Shown piece after piece: positions 21,228 through 30,648 of a stretch of DNA of 64,000 nucleotides. Each line of letters begins with the position of its first letter. Within the stretch, counting starts at the first letter, position 1. Source of the DNA: Sorex araneus (lineage: Eukaryota; Chordata; Mammalia; Eulipotyphla; Soricidae); contig NC_073305.1 of NCBI RefSeq assembly GCF_027595985.1, positions 116,344,114 through 116,408,113 on the forward strand, read 5' to 3'. A program made the position numbers and the translations under genes. The notes beneath the pieces were generated by a model. That model was not told the origin of the DNA. It worked only from the letters and a program-made list of their open reading frames with translations, and did not search any database.

Positions 21228-21725
21228 CTAGGTGTACTCCTTCCGTGGCTGCTCGTCGGTCGTACACTTGTCAGTCATTTCCTGGCAGAAGTCCACCGTC
21301 ACCGTCTGGCCCCGGGGTTCCAGAGGAGGGCCTCTCTCTGGGAAGGGGCCTGTGCCAGGGCCTTCCAGCCTCCTGGCGGAAGTACAATTCTCCGAGGTGC
21401 TGCTGGGGCCCCAGGGGGAGCCTGGGGGGGCGGCGGCAGCAGCGGCGGCACCCTGCTCTGGGCAGCAGGGCCCGCTCTCCCCCGTGGCACACTGGGAGGG
21501 GGCAAGGTTCTGGTTGAGGCCCAAGGGCGCGGGGTTAATACTGGAGGCTGTGGGGAGACCCACGGGCCGGAGGACGGGGCAGTACCGATGCAGCGCCTGG
21601 ATCTGCTCGGGGCTCTGGATGTCCCGGCACACTTCCTGGGAAAGGCAAGAGAAGTTGTCGAGCAGCTCCCCCATGCACGCTTTCAGCTGGTTCCTCTCCG
21701 ACAACAGTTTCTCTTTCTCACATAC
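21228..21725 (-). CDS. BACH2: BACH2 last coding exon (leucine zipper and C-terminus)
   Basis: The exon starts in phase 0 after a TTTTTTTCCTCTCCCTTGCAG acceptor with GTATGTGAGAAAGAG (V-C-E-K-E) and ends at TAG, encoding 165 residues. It completes the zipper heptads (leucines in KEKLLSERNQLK and GELLDNFSCL), by which BACH2 pairs with small Maf proteins to bind MARE sites. The CP motif YCPVLRP matches one of the five Cys-Pro heme-response motifs known in BACH2. The C-terminal region (TVTVDFCQEM ... KCTTDEQ) corresponds to the conserved CRM1-dependent nuclear export segment. A seven-alanine run (21429-21449) replaces what I recall as two alanines in human. No stop or frameshift is present. The identification is very secure; the comparison with human is from memory. 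Confidence 0.97.
   Translation of the reverse strand, partial: VCEKEKLLSERNQLKACMGELLDNFSCLSQEVCRDIQSPEQIQALHRYCPVLRPVGLPTASSINPAPLGLNQNLAPSQCATGESGPCCPEQGAAAAAAAPPGSPWGPSSTSENCTSARRLEGPGTGPFPERGPPLEPRGQTVTVDFCQEMTDKCTTDEQPRKEYT
21429..21449 (-). repeat. BACH2: seven-alanine codon run in BACH2
   Basis: Codons GCC GCC GCT GCT GCC GCC GCC in the C-terminal linker after the zipper. Two codon types are mixed, so it is not a pure triplet repeat. Confidence 0.9.
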
Positions 21726-21837
21726 CTGCAAGGGAGAGGAAAAAAAGGAAGCTTGGTCAAGCCCCAGCCAGGCAGAGGCCAGAGAACCTCGTTTGTGGGG
21801 GTGGGGGTGGGGAGGGTCCCACCTCTATTTGGGTGGT

Positions 21838-22005
21838 TTGATTTTTGAGGATGCATCCATCGGATCTCAGAGCTTACTCCTGGCTCTGGCCTCGAGGATC
21901 ACTCCTGGTGGGGTTGGAGGAACCCTACTGGGTGCTGGGGATTGAACTCAGGTCAGGCGCATGCAAGCCAAGGACCTTACCCGCTGTAGCATCTCAAAGC
22001 CCTCC
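21838..22005 (-). mobile_element. SINE-A, old
   Basis: TCGGATCTCAGAGCTTACTCC to TAGCATCTCAAAGCCC. Only about 110 bp from the splice acceptor. Confidence 0.75.
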
Positions 22006-22189
22006 CTGCTCGTGTCTGTGTTCTACACTACGGGGTTCCTCCTCAGTGTCTGGGTGGGGATCTGAAGCCTGTTATCAGGGAGCCTGCATACATACTTGGG
22101 CCAAGTCTCCCGTCTGGCACTTGATCCAGGCAGGCTGCTGACCTGACCCTTAATCCCTTGTGTCTCTTCATCCTCTGCAGCCCTGCTAG

Positions 22190-22428
22190 TTCACTGTCAC
22201 TGTTATCCCGTTGCTCATCGATTTGTTCGAGCGGGCACCAGTAATGTCTTTCATTGAGAGACTTATTGTTACTATTTTTGGCATATCCAAAACACACGGG
22301 TAGCTTGCCAGGCTCTGCCATGCGGGCTCTCGGTAGCTTGCCGGGCTCTCCGAGAGGGGTGGAGGAATCTAACACGGGTTGGCCGAGTGAAAGGTGAACG
22401 CCCAACCGCTGTGCTATCGCTCCAGCCC
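22190..22428 (-). mobile_element. SINE-B, complete
   Basis: SINE-B is used here for the second family: the same tRNA-like head as SINE-A (reverse strand TATCGCTCCAGCCC), then a different body containing GGTAGCTTGCCAGGCTCTGCC, TATTTTTGGCATATC and CGATTTGTTCGAGCGGGCACC. This copy has the CATTGAGAGACTTATTG variant shared with the copy at 52694. Confidence 0.92.
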
Positions 22429-22625
22429 TACTTGGCTAGTTAAAAAAAAAAACAAAACAACCTTCCCAGCCCCCAAAACCCAGGGAGGCAAAGACACATT
22501 TTTCTGGGATTTAGAGCTTCTGGGATTTAAGAGTTTTTCAGATGAAAAACTACTTATTTCCAATCTGATAGTTGAAAAAGTCTCTTCCAATGCTTTAGGT
22601 TGCTGTGTTTTTTTCTTTCTTTCTC

Positions 22626-22781
22626 CCTTCCCCCCCGACATCCAGCAGTGCTCAGGGCTCATGCCTGGCTCTGTGCTTATGGATCACTCCTGGTGAGGCA
22701 CAGGAGGCCTTAGGTGGTGTTGGGGATTGAACCCATATAAGGCAAGTGCCTAAACCTCTATACTATCTCTCTGCCTCCCAG
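22626..22781 (-). mobile_element. SINE-A, old
   Basis: GACATCCAGCAGTGCTCAGGG to ACTATCTCTCTGCC, with a deletion at the B box (GAACCCATATAAGGC). Confidence 0.72.
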
Positions 22782-22814
22782 GCTTTGTGAAAACCAAGGA
22801 TATAATCCTTACTC

Positions 22815-22991
22815 TTTTTTTTTTTTTTGGCCTTGGTTTTTATTTTTGGGTCACACCTAGTGATGCTCAGGGGTTATTCCTGGCTCTGCAATCAGAAATT
22901 ACTCCTGGCTGTGAATGGGGCACTACATGCGATTCTGGGGATTGAACCTGGGTCAGCCATGAGCAAGGCAAGCGCTCTACCTGCTGTACTG
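22815..22991 (-). mobile_element. SINE-A, head truncated
   Basis: GGGTCACACCTAGTGATGC to CTACCTGCTGTACTG. The last ~15 bp of the head are missing. Confidence 0.82.
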
Positions 22992-23224
22992 TTTTTGGAA
23001 GCCAGAAATAACTGACCAGACCCAACTCTGTAACATTCTAGAAAACTGCAAAACTATGAAGATAATAAGAAGTGGGTTCCAGGGTGGAAAGGCTCCATGC
23101 CTGTTATAATGGGGAGTCACAGGTCCCTGTCATCTGTGTGTCTCGGGGGTGCAAGGGACAAAGAGTAGCTTAGTCATTTTCATCTAAATTTGCTATGCAC
23201 CTAAAACTGTTGTAACATCTATGG

Positions 23225-23226
<2 letters not shown>
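22992..23226. other. no recognisable feature
   Basis: Short unique intronic stretch. Confidence 0.4.

Positions 23227-23264
<38 letters not shown>
23227..23264. repeat. (CA)n microsatellite
   Basis: Nineteen uninterrupted CA units. Confidence 0.95.
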
Positions 23265-23267
<3 letters not shown>

Positions 23268-23526
23268 CCGCTTGTGATTTCATTTTCCCCATCAGTGAGC
23301 ACTGGGGCCTGCCTGGCAGAATAGGGTGACTTCATGGCGGGCCCGGGGTGTCTTCCTGCACACTGTGGGGTGCTCAGCCCTGGGGCCCAGAGGCCTTCTC
23401 CTAAGGATGTGGGAGCAGAGAAGACAGGTTCTGTGGGACATACACTGCAGTGGGTGACACTGGACATGGGACAGCAGCTGGTAGAGTCCTTAGCAGCCCT
23501 TCCAGGGTGGGACACAGGGAGGAGAT

Positions 23527-23712
23527 GGTGGGGGGGGGAGGGAAAAGGGAGGAGGGAGAAAGGATGGGGAAGGAAGAAGAGGAAAGGTAGTGGTTGGGGG
23601 AAGGGAGAGTAAGGAAGAGGAGGGGAGGAGGAGGAGGGAAGGGAGGAGGGGCAGGAAAGGGGGAAACACAGAAGGGGGAGGAAGGTGGGCAGAAGAGGGG
23701 GAGGGGGAGGGA
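23527..23712. repeat. purine-rich (GGA/GGGA) tract
   Basis: About 185 nt of almost pure G and A on the plus strand, with runs such as GGTGGGGGGGGGAGGG. Low complexity without one fixed unit. Confidence 0.85.
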
Positions 23713-24138
23713 AGAAGTGAGCCTGACCCGGTCCCCTGTGTGGGAGTCGAGAACACGCGTGGGAACACGGCAGCAATTTGGCAGGCAGCGTGGGCATGTG
23801 TGTTGGAGACAGAGATTTACACGGGGAAAGGGCACCTGCTAAAATATTTATAAATTTATCAGGAAAACAGGCTTTAAAAATGAAAAATAAACAGATGTAC
23901 GAGTGCGACTCGAGAGAAATACATTATGTGAGTTTGCAAAAGCCGAGAGTCATGTGGAGACAGTGTGGGAGCGGGGAGAGGGTGCACGTGCCCGTCCCTG
24001 CAGCCCAGAGGGCACAGCGCCCCCAGGAGGCGGCACTCGGGAAGCGGAAGGTATCTGCGGGTCTCCTGGGGAAGCGGGAATCCGGCTTGTGACAGCCCTA
24101 CAAACTAGACCATTATTTAGAACATTATTTAAAGCCCA

Positions 24139-24262
24139 CTTTTTTTTTTTTTTTTTAGCTGGACCATACCTGGCTGTGCTCAGGGATCGCTCTGGGGGTC
24201 CCTAGGGTGCTGGGGATGGAACTCAGGTTGGCCTTATCCTTTGTACTACCTCTTTGCCCTCC
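24139..24262 (-). mobile_element. SINE-A, internally deleted
   Basis: GGACCATACCTGGCTGTGCTC to TACTACCTCTTTGCCC. About 50 bp of the body are lost. Confidence 0.72.
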
Positions 24263-24573
24263 ACCCTGAGAACTATAACTTTCTCTCCACCCCAGACAGA
24301 GAATCCTGCTTACTCCAGCCAAGCCTCTGTCTCCTCACCAATTTCTTTGTGAAAAACCCCAGGCCCGGGGATGGGGGCCAGGGGACAGCTTCTCTGCAGG
24401 AAGCTCAGTTCAGATCAGGGCCACCTGGAGCAGGAAGCACAAGGTCACTCAAGGTCACATGTGAGCACCTGAACCTCTCATTTGACAATGAAAGGCCGCT
24501 TATTTCTTAGGGTTCCTCTCCAAAAAAAAAAAATGGAGAACTAGGAGATGCACTCGAATATTTGGTTGCTTCT
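24263..24573. other. no recognisable feature
   Basis: Unique intronic sequence. Contains a short tandem AAGGTCACTCAAGGTCAC at 24440-24457, which carries nuclear-receptor-like AGGTCA half-sites by chance or design. Confidence 0.35.
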
Positions 24574-24731
24574 TTTCATTTGTTTGTGGGCCATACCCAG
24601 CAGAGCTCAACGGCCACTCCTAGCTCTGTATTTGGGGACTGGAGGTGCCTGGGGGCCGAGGTGGTGCCGAGGATCCAACTGAGGCTCGTGCACTGCAAAC
24701 CTGCACGCCAGCTCACGGAGCCATCTCTCTG
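24574..24731 (-). mobile_element. SINE-A, very old
   Basis: GGGCCATACCCAGCAGAGCTC to GGAGCCATCTCTCTG. Confidence 0.6.
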
Positions 24732-24785
24732 TATGCTCCACCTCAAGTCAAGCTGAAATGGGAAATTAGCACGGTGTCAGCCTGG

Positions 24786-24796
24786 GCTGACTCAGG
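24786..24796. promoter_or_regulatory. MARE/AP-1-like site CTGAGTCAGC
   Basis: The minus strand reads CCTGAGTCAGCCC, close to the TGCTGAGTCAGCA MARE bound by BACH-Maf dimers. A single intronic match, so function is speculative. Confidence 0.25.
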
Positions 24797-25024
24797 CCTT
24801 CGTTCGTTCAGGACTGTGACAGGACAAATGGTGCCATTGACACAGAGCAGATGCTTCTCCAATCTGAGCACGAAAAGTGAGTGGAGGTGAAGTGCGTGTG
24901 GAAGGGCAATGCCAGGGAAGGCCAGGGAGGGAGCCGGAGACCCAGCACTGGCCGAGGGGAGAAAGGGCCCCCAAAAGTCCGCCTATGTGGACCTACAGTG
25001 ACAATACCTTCTTGCTTAGGTAGC

Positions 25025-25205
25025 TTTTTAAAAATTTTTTTTGGGTGGGGTTGGGTATTTGGGTCATACCTGGTAACGTTTAGGGATTACTCCTGGCTCT
25101 GTGCTCAGGAATCACTCCTGGTAGTGCTTGGGGGTGCTGCAGACTGAACCTGGGTTAGACAAGTGCAAGCACATGCCCTATCTGCTGTACTGTTGCTTCG
25201 GCCTC
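25025..25205 (-). mobile_element. SINE-A, old, head followed by a 20 bp duplication
   Basis: GGGTCATACCTGGTAACG to TGTTGCTTCGGCC. GCTTCGGCCTCGTTTTAGCT is then repeated in tandem at 25195-25233. Confidence 0.78.
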
Positions 25206-25273
25206 GTTTTAGCTGCTTCGGCCTCGTTTTAGCTGGCTTGAATTAAAACTTGGTTGACGGTAAGACACTCAAG

Positions 25274-25441
25274 AGGGGCTGGAGCAATAGCACAGTGGGT
25301 AGGGCGTTCGTCTTGCACGCGGCTGACCCGGGTTCAATTCCCAGTATCCCATATGGTCCCCTGAGCACCGCCAGGGGTAATTCCTCTGTGCAGAGCCAGG
25401 AGTAACCCCTGTAAATTGCTGGGTGTGACCCAAAACTAAAA
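25274..25441 (+). mobile_element. SINE-A, complete with TSD
   Basis: GGGGCTGGAGCAATAGCACAG to GTGTGACCCAAAACTAAAA. Flanked by AAGACACTCAAG (25262-25273) and AAGACATTCAAG (25442-25453). Confidence 0.94.
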
Positions 25442-25611
25442 AAGACATTCAAGAAAAGCCTGGGAAAAGTTTATCTTGCGACAAGCTGAAGAGTCATCAT
25501 CTACAGGACATTTCAGGTCAACAAATTTTTTTCTGAGTGCTTTCAAGGCACTGCCTTGGAGAATGATGGAGCTGCTGTTGCTATGGTGAGGAAGCAAATA
25601 AATTGGACAGG

Positions 25612-25612
<1 letters not shown>

Positions 25613-25662
<50 letters not shown>
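25613..25662. repeat. (TG)n microsatellite
   Basis: About 25 uninterrupted dinucleotides. Confidence 0.96.
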
Positions 25663-25664
<2 letters not shown>

Positions 25665-25816
25665 CAATCTGCACCTGGCTAATGCAAGCCAAGGGGAGCA
25701 GCATGGAACCAAAGGGCAGGGCAGGGCAGGCCCCCAGCTCACTGAGGACTCAGGAGGTGGTGAGATGAGGTAGTGACCTGCAAGAACAAAGACGTAGTTG
25801 AAGAAGAAACTGTGTG

Positions 25817-25966
25817 CGGGTGGGTGTGGGGATGTACAGGGAGAAGGCACTTGCCTTGCACGCGGCCAACCCTGGGTCCATTCCTGGCATCCCACAGGGT
25901 TCCCTGAGCCTCTTCAGGAGTGATCCCTGAGCACCGAGTCAGGAGTCAGCCCTGAGTACTAGGTAC
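25817..25966 (+). mobile_element. SINE-A, old
   Basis: TGTGGGGATGTACAGGGAG to GTCAGGAGTCAGCCCTGAG. Confidence 0.75.
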
Positions 25967-26046
25967 CTTGACTTAGTACATGGTGGATGTCAGGGGAAGA
26001 CTTTTTTCTGGTTCCTGTATATGATTTTTTCTTTTTAAAGACTCCT

Positions 26047-26110
26047 AATGGGGTCTGAGGAAGTGGCTCATGGCAGAACTAAGGCCTCTTACACACAAGG
26101 TCCTTACACA
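26047..26110 (+). mobile_element. possible older tRNA-like SINE head
   Basis: GGGTCTGAGGAAGTGGCTCATGG ... AAGGCCTCTTACACACAAGG resembles the head at 5460 rather than SINE-A. Confidence 0.3.
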
Positions 26111-26308
26111 TAATCATACAGATTTGCTTGCTGGCACTACAAACAAGCAGAAAAAGGAAGACAGGGAGCCTCAGTCTCTTGCTGACAGGTTATATCCACC
26201 ACCCCTTGCTTTATCTTTAGGTTTTTAGGTTCTCACTACGCTGACAGCTTCCATGAGCCAAAGAACAGCCACGATTAGTTTGTAGACTCAAATTTATTAT
26301 TTTCTTGC

Positions 26309-26473
26309 TTTAGTTTTTTTTGGCCCATACCTTAAGGTATTCAGGGCTGACTCCTGGCTTTCAGTTCAGGGGTCACTCCTGAGGGGCTCAAGGCACCATA
26401 TGGGATGCCGGGGATGGAGCTTGGGTCGGGTATGTCCAAAGCAAGTACTTCCCCACTGGACTAGCTCTTGAGT
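26309..26473 (-). mobile_element. SINE-A, old
   Basis: TTGGCCCATACCTTAAGG to GGACTAGCTCTTGAG. Confidence 0.72.
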
Positions 26474-26490
26474 CTGTGGGAACCCAAATG

Positions 26491-26735
26491 TAACCAATGT
26501 TCCTGCAATCAACGTCCTGTCAATTGAGAGATTAAAAATATTGACCAGGGATGGCTAAAGGACATAAACACCAACACACAATTACACAACAGCACAAACA
26601 CGCACTGCAGAAGTATAGAGCTATTACTTCCGAGGAGAGATTTGTCTAGGGGCTGGATATGGGTTGGCCTTATGGTCACTATGAGCTGAACCCCCAGGTG
26701 AGTTTTGGCTCTGGGCCTAAGGACGGTCACTCTAA
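26491..26735. repeat. unidentified repeat X, copy 1
   Basis: Most bases of 26495-26650 align with 27405-27557, for example GGATGGCTAAAGGACATAAA and CGCACTGCAGAAGT. A weaker match continues to about 26735. No SINE or L1 signature is present, so it is either an unnamed element or a local duplication. Confidence 0.65.
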
Positions 26736-26789
26736 GGCTGCCATGGGGTCAGAGGTGCCTGGGCTGCTTCCTGCAGTAAAGGGAGTCTG

Positions 26790-26960
26790 CCAAGGAGCAG
26801 CAACAGTGCAACGAACAGCAGGGAAGGCACTTTCCTTGCATCCCAGTGAGCCGGGTTTGAATCTCTGTCCCGCATACAGACCCCAGAGCTCATTAATGAG
26901 CACACAGCCAGGAACAGTTCCTCAGCAACACCACGGGTGGCCCCCGAATAAAACAAACTA
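26790..26960 (+). mobile_element. SINE-A, very old
   Basis: GAAGGCACTTTCCTTGCATCCC, GGTTTGAATCTCTGTCCC and CAGCCAGGAACAGTTCC keep the order of the family. Confidence 0.6.
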
Positions 26961-27145
26961 ATGTAACTAAAAACACTCCGAACACATTTGTAATCAGACA
27001 ACTGGATTTGCACATAAGCACCACCATGCGCTGGGAGCCACCTCCGTCTCTCCATATTCGCTTCTCCCCTGGCTGGGACAAACAATGCACACGTTCCAGG
27101 GTAGCCAAAAGGGCTAAACGTGACCGGTTACAAAAACGGCTTAGA

Positions 27146-27290
27146 GGGCTGGGGAGATAGTTCAGGCCTCGGGGGTGCATACTTTGCATGCACAAGATCC
27201 CACGTTTGATCCCTGCATACATTTCCCACTTGCCTCCTAAAACTGTGGCATGGTGCTCAGGAAACCCACAGTAGCACATGGCTGGGCCCT
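27146..27290 (+). mobile_element. SINE-A head, old
   Basis: AGGGCTGGGGAGATAGTTCAGG ... TTTGCATGCACAAGATCCCACGTTTGATCCC. The body is hardly recognisable. Confidence 0.6.
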
Positions 27291-27400
27291 GGTACTGAAT
27301 TGCCTGCCCAGCCCTGCTGGCTGAGTATCACCAGGAAAGGTGCCTGGGACCTCCTGAGTACTGTTTGGGAGCTCCCCCAAAGAGTTTAGAGTAATGCCTC

Positions 27401-27641
27401 TTCCATAAATGCCTGTAATCAATGTTCTGTCAAATGAGAGATTTAAAACAATGACAGGCATGGCTAAAGGACATAAATACTGACACACACTGACACAACG
27501 GCACACACGCGCACTGCAGAAGTAGAGCTATTATTTCCAAGGAGAGATCTGTTTAGGGTTCTCGATATAAGCTGACAGTTGAGTGCGGGATTGAGTGAGG
27601 TTTTGCGTTGGATCCTGGTACTGCCACTGTGGACCGTCCCC
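27401..27641. repeat. unidentified repeat X, copy 2
   Basis: Pairs with 26491-26735 in direct orientation, about 910 bp apart. Includes CATGGCTAAAGGACATAAA and GCGCACTGCAGAAGTAGAGC. Confidence 0.65.
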
Positions 27642-27806
27642 CCCACACAAACAAGTACGCAGACTTTAGACTCGACAACAGCAACCCCAACAATAGAGGG
27701 GAGGGGGAAATGGAGCTCTCAGGATGGAGAAGAAGTGCAGCAGGAAAGGCGCTTGCATTGCATGTTGCCAACCCTGGTTAGATCCCTGGCACCATATAAG
27801 GTCCCC

Positions 27807-28716
27807 CAGTGAATAAATCCTCAGGGTGCAAAAAAATCACAGCCGAAATGACATATGCACCTGTATGTTCATTGCAGCACTGTTCACAATAGCCAGAATC
27901 TGGAAACACCCTGATGTCTGAGAACAGACGACTGGTTAAAGAAACATTGGCGGGTAGGGCATTTGCCTTGTACGTGGCTGACCCGGGTTCGATTCCCAGC
28001 ATCTCATATGATCCCCTGAGCACCGCCAGGAGTAATTCCTGAGTGCATGAACCAGGAGTAACCCCTGAGCATCGCTGGGTGTGACCCCAAAAGCAAAAAC
28101 AAAACAAAACAAAAAAGAAACTTTGGTACATCTACACAATGGAATACCATGCAGCTGTTAGAAAAAATGAAGCCATGAAATTTGCTTAGAAGTGGATGGT
28201 GATGGAGAGTATTATGCTAAGTGAAATTATTCAGAATGAGAGGGACATACATAGAATGACTTCAATCACTTGTGGAATATAAAATAATGTGAGATTGACA
28301 CCCAAGGACAGTAGAGAAAAGGGCCAGGAATATTGCCCCATAGTTGGGAGCTTGTCTCATGAGCTGGGGGAGAAGGCAGGTGGAATAGAGAAGGGATCAC
28401 TAAGTCAATAAAGCTTGAAAGGATTGTCTGGGATGGGAGATGTGTGCTGAAAATAGATAAAGGACCAAATGTGATAGCCTCTCAGTATCTATATTGCAAA
28501 CCATAATGCCCAAAAGGAGAGAGAGAGAAAGTAAGGGGGGAATTATCTGCCAGATGCAGGGGAAGGGTTGGGATGTATGTGTGTGTGAGGATACTGGGGA
28601 CATTGGTGGTAGAAAATGTGCACTGGTGGAGGGATGGGTGTTCGATCATTGTATGACTGAAACTCAAGCATGAAAGTTTTGTAACTGTATCTCAAGGAGA
28701 TTCAAGAAAAAAAAAA
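27807..28716 (+). mobile_element. LINE-1, 5' truncated, carrying a SINE
   Basis: The first part matches the C-terminal coding end of L1 ORF2, with the same nucleotide wording as 43701-43892 and the reverse of 37983-38231 but with several stops. A roughly 420 bp 3'UTR with a short GA run (28517-28530), GGGATGGGTGTTCGATC, and a terminal A-tail follows. It is a dead fragment interrupted at 27951-28113. Confidence 0.88.
27951..28113 (+). mobile_element. SINE-A, head truncated, inside the L1
   Basis: AAAGAAACATTGG (27938-27950) and AAAGAAACTTTGG (28114-28126) flank it. It starts at CGGGTAGGGC, so the first ~21 bp including most of the A box are missing, yet the TSD is present. Confidence 0.9.
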
Positions 28717-28935
28717 AGTTCCCTAGCACTGCCATGAGTGATTCCTAAATACAGAGGCAGGAGCAAGCCCTGAGCACCACTGCATATGGCTCAAAAAATA
28801 AAAGCAACAAAACTGTTGAGAGGAAAAAACCCCCACAAATTAATCCAATTTTCCCTGAATGGAGACTCTTCTTCCTACTTCTCCAGTCTCTGCTCTTTGT
28901 ATCAGTCATGGGGGTTGCCGAAAGGGTGGACTCAC

Positions 28936-29142
28936 CAATTTGCGGATTTCACATTCTAAATTCTGAATACAGTCCAGTTTCCTCTTGCGGCAGCGCTGGG
29001 CCGCGATGCGGTTCTTGCTGCGCCGGCGGACGTCGTGAATGAACTCTAACTGTTCTGAGGTTAGCTTGTGCATCTTAATCATCATCTGGAAATCGTTCCT
29101 TGGAAGGTCTGTGATTTGATCAACAGGAAAGGGAAGTTTGAC
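28936..29142 (-). CDS. BACH2: BACH2 bZIP exon
   Basis: 69 codons in phase 0 between a GGTTTCAG acceptor and a GTGAGT donor. It reads V-K-L-P-F-P-V-D-Q at the start, then the CNC motif region ([19 protein letters not shown], residues 14-32), the basic DNA-contact segment ([18 protein letters not shown], residues 39-56) and the first zipper heptads (LECEIRKL). The N-x-x-A-A-Q-x-C-R signature of the CNC family is intact. The segment contacts MARE/ARE DNA as a heterodimer with small Maf proteins in the nucleus. It is essentially identical to the human sequence as I remember it, consistent with strong constraint. Confidence 0.98.
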
Positions 29143-29173
29143 CTGAAACCAAGAAGAAGAAGAAGAAGAACAA
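29143..29173 (-). promoter_or_regulatory. BACH2: splice acceptor with (CTT)n polypyrimidine tract
   Basis: On the transcribed strand the tract is a pure trinucleotide run, TTCTTCTTCTTCTTCTTGGTTTCAG. The pyrimidine tract of the bZIP exon is therefore a short microsatellite. Confidence 0.8.
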
Positions 29174-29383
29174 AAGGGTTAAGGCAACTGGATTTTATTT
29201 TTAATTTTGGCAGGTAGAACATAAAAGAAACAGTTAAAAACCTTTCTGAGAAAGGCCAAGGAATATAGAAGCAACTGAAAGCAGGTTATTTCTTTTCTGT
29301 TTCAACTGCAAAGAAGATGTAATATGTGGACAATAGAACAGAACATGAACACACAAATTATAACATGGTCATCACTCCTGAGG

Positions 29384-29530
29384 GTGTGTTTTATTTGGGG
29401 GCTACACCCCCCACAGTGGTCAGAGACTGCTCCTGGTGGGGATTTGGGGACCATATAGGGTACCAGGGTCAAACTTGGGTCGGTTGTGTGCAAGGCAAGC
29501 ACCTTGCCTGTTGTAGTATCTCTCCAGTCC
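29384..29530 (-). mobile_element. SINE-A, old
   Basis: GGGGGCTACACCCCCCACAG to AGTATCTCTCCAGTCC. Confidence 0.75.
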
Positions 29531-30110
29531 ACTCCTGAGATTTTTGAAAGCAGAAGTGTGGGAAATACTAGAAAGTGAGCAGTTATTTTTTTATGCTTTA
29601 GCACCTTTTTAAGAAGGGGGTCTGACTATAGTTAGTGAGACCTACTTCCAATGAGCCCCAAGGAAATATCACATATAGCTCAGGCCCTCAGAGGAATGCC
29701 ATGGGAAATGCATGGATGAAGGGGGTACCCAGACACCACGCACAAACTGGCAGACAAAGCCACTAGCATAATCCTTGGATATAAGCAACAGCACTGGATA
29801 TAAGCAACAAAAACATAACTGGTTCCACCAGGAGAACCTAGAAGAACTAGGCATTTTTGGCTCTTGACCCGAGACCTTAGGGTGGTATAGCTTGACTTTT
29901 GTGAGTTACTCATCTGCAAAATGGATCCTGGCTTTTGGCTGTACCGTGCTAGCAAGAGTCTTTTCCGTTGTCAGGTTTTATCTTTCAGAGATGGCCATCC
30001 TAGCTCCTATCATCTCTCATGGCGTGAGGCTGACTTTCCTTTTCCAAGAGGTGGGGTGCACTGCTTCCCACCCAACACAAAGGCACCACTAGCGGGTCAT
30101 TTCTTTCTTT
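29531..30110. other. unique intron sequence
   Basis: Nothing recognised apart from a short direct repeat GGATATAAGCAACA at 29777-29812. Confidence 0.4.
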
Positions 30111-30227
30111 GTGATGCTGTGCTCAGGAATTACTCCTGGCAGGCTTGGGGAACCAGAGGGGATGCTGGGGATCAAATCTGGGTGGGCTGCATGCAAGGCA
30201 CCTTCTCTGCTGTACTATCTCTCAGGC
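30111..30227 (-). mobile_element. SINE-A, tail truncated
   Basis: Starts at TGCTGTGCTCAGGAATTACTCC and ends CTATCTCTCAGGCC. Confidence 0.78.
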
Positions 30228-30482
30228 CAGAGACAGACTGTTTTGGAGGGCAAGAGTGACCATGCCTCTCAGACACCTCGCAGGCCCCTGTAGAGGAGAA
30301 TGGAGCCCCTGGCTGCCCCCATCTTGCTAGTTGTGCAAATGAGCCGCCCTGGACGTGGATTCTCCAGGCCCAGCAAACTTTCCAGTAACTGAAATTCCAG
30401 TCAACCTCTGACCACCTCAGCGAAGACACCCTGAACGCCAAGTGTTCAGCTAGGCCTCCCCTGACCCACAGGATCATGGAGA

Positions 30483-30648
30483 GGGGGTTGGAAAGATAGC
30501 TCAAAGGAAGAGCACAGGCTTTGCATGTGGAAGCCTGGGACCTCATGGTCCCCTTAGCGTTGCCAGGAGTAACCCTGAGCATAGAGCCTGGAATAGCCCC
30601 AGAGCACTACTGGGAATGCCATCCCCCCTCAAAAAAATAATAATAAGT
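30483..30648 (+). mobile_element. SINE-A, old
   Basis: GGGGGTTGGAAAGATAGCTC to GGGAATGCCATCCCCCCTC plus an (AAT)n tail. Confidence 0.75.

Larger units (their letters stand above)
27709..28805 (+). mobile_element. old SINE-A split by an L1
   Basis: The head and middle are at 27709-27806 (GGATGGAGAAGAAGTGCAGC ... GGCACCATATAAGGTCCCCC). The rest is at 28717-28805 (TTCCCTAGCACTGCCATGAG ... CTGCATATGGCTC). The pieces join collinearly when the L1 is removed. Confidence 0.72.
21726..28935 (-). other. BACH2: BACH2 intron between the bZIP exon and the last exon
   Basis: 7,210 bp. Donor GTGAGT follows CGCAAATTG at 28936; the acceptor polypyrimidine tract precedes 21725. It splits the leucine zipper between L and V-C-E-K in phase 0. 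It contains SINEs, two TG/CA microsatellites and a nested L1. Confidence 0.93.
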
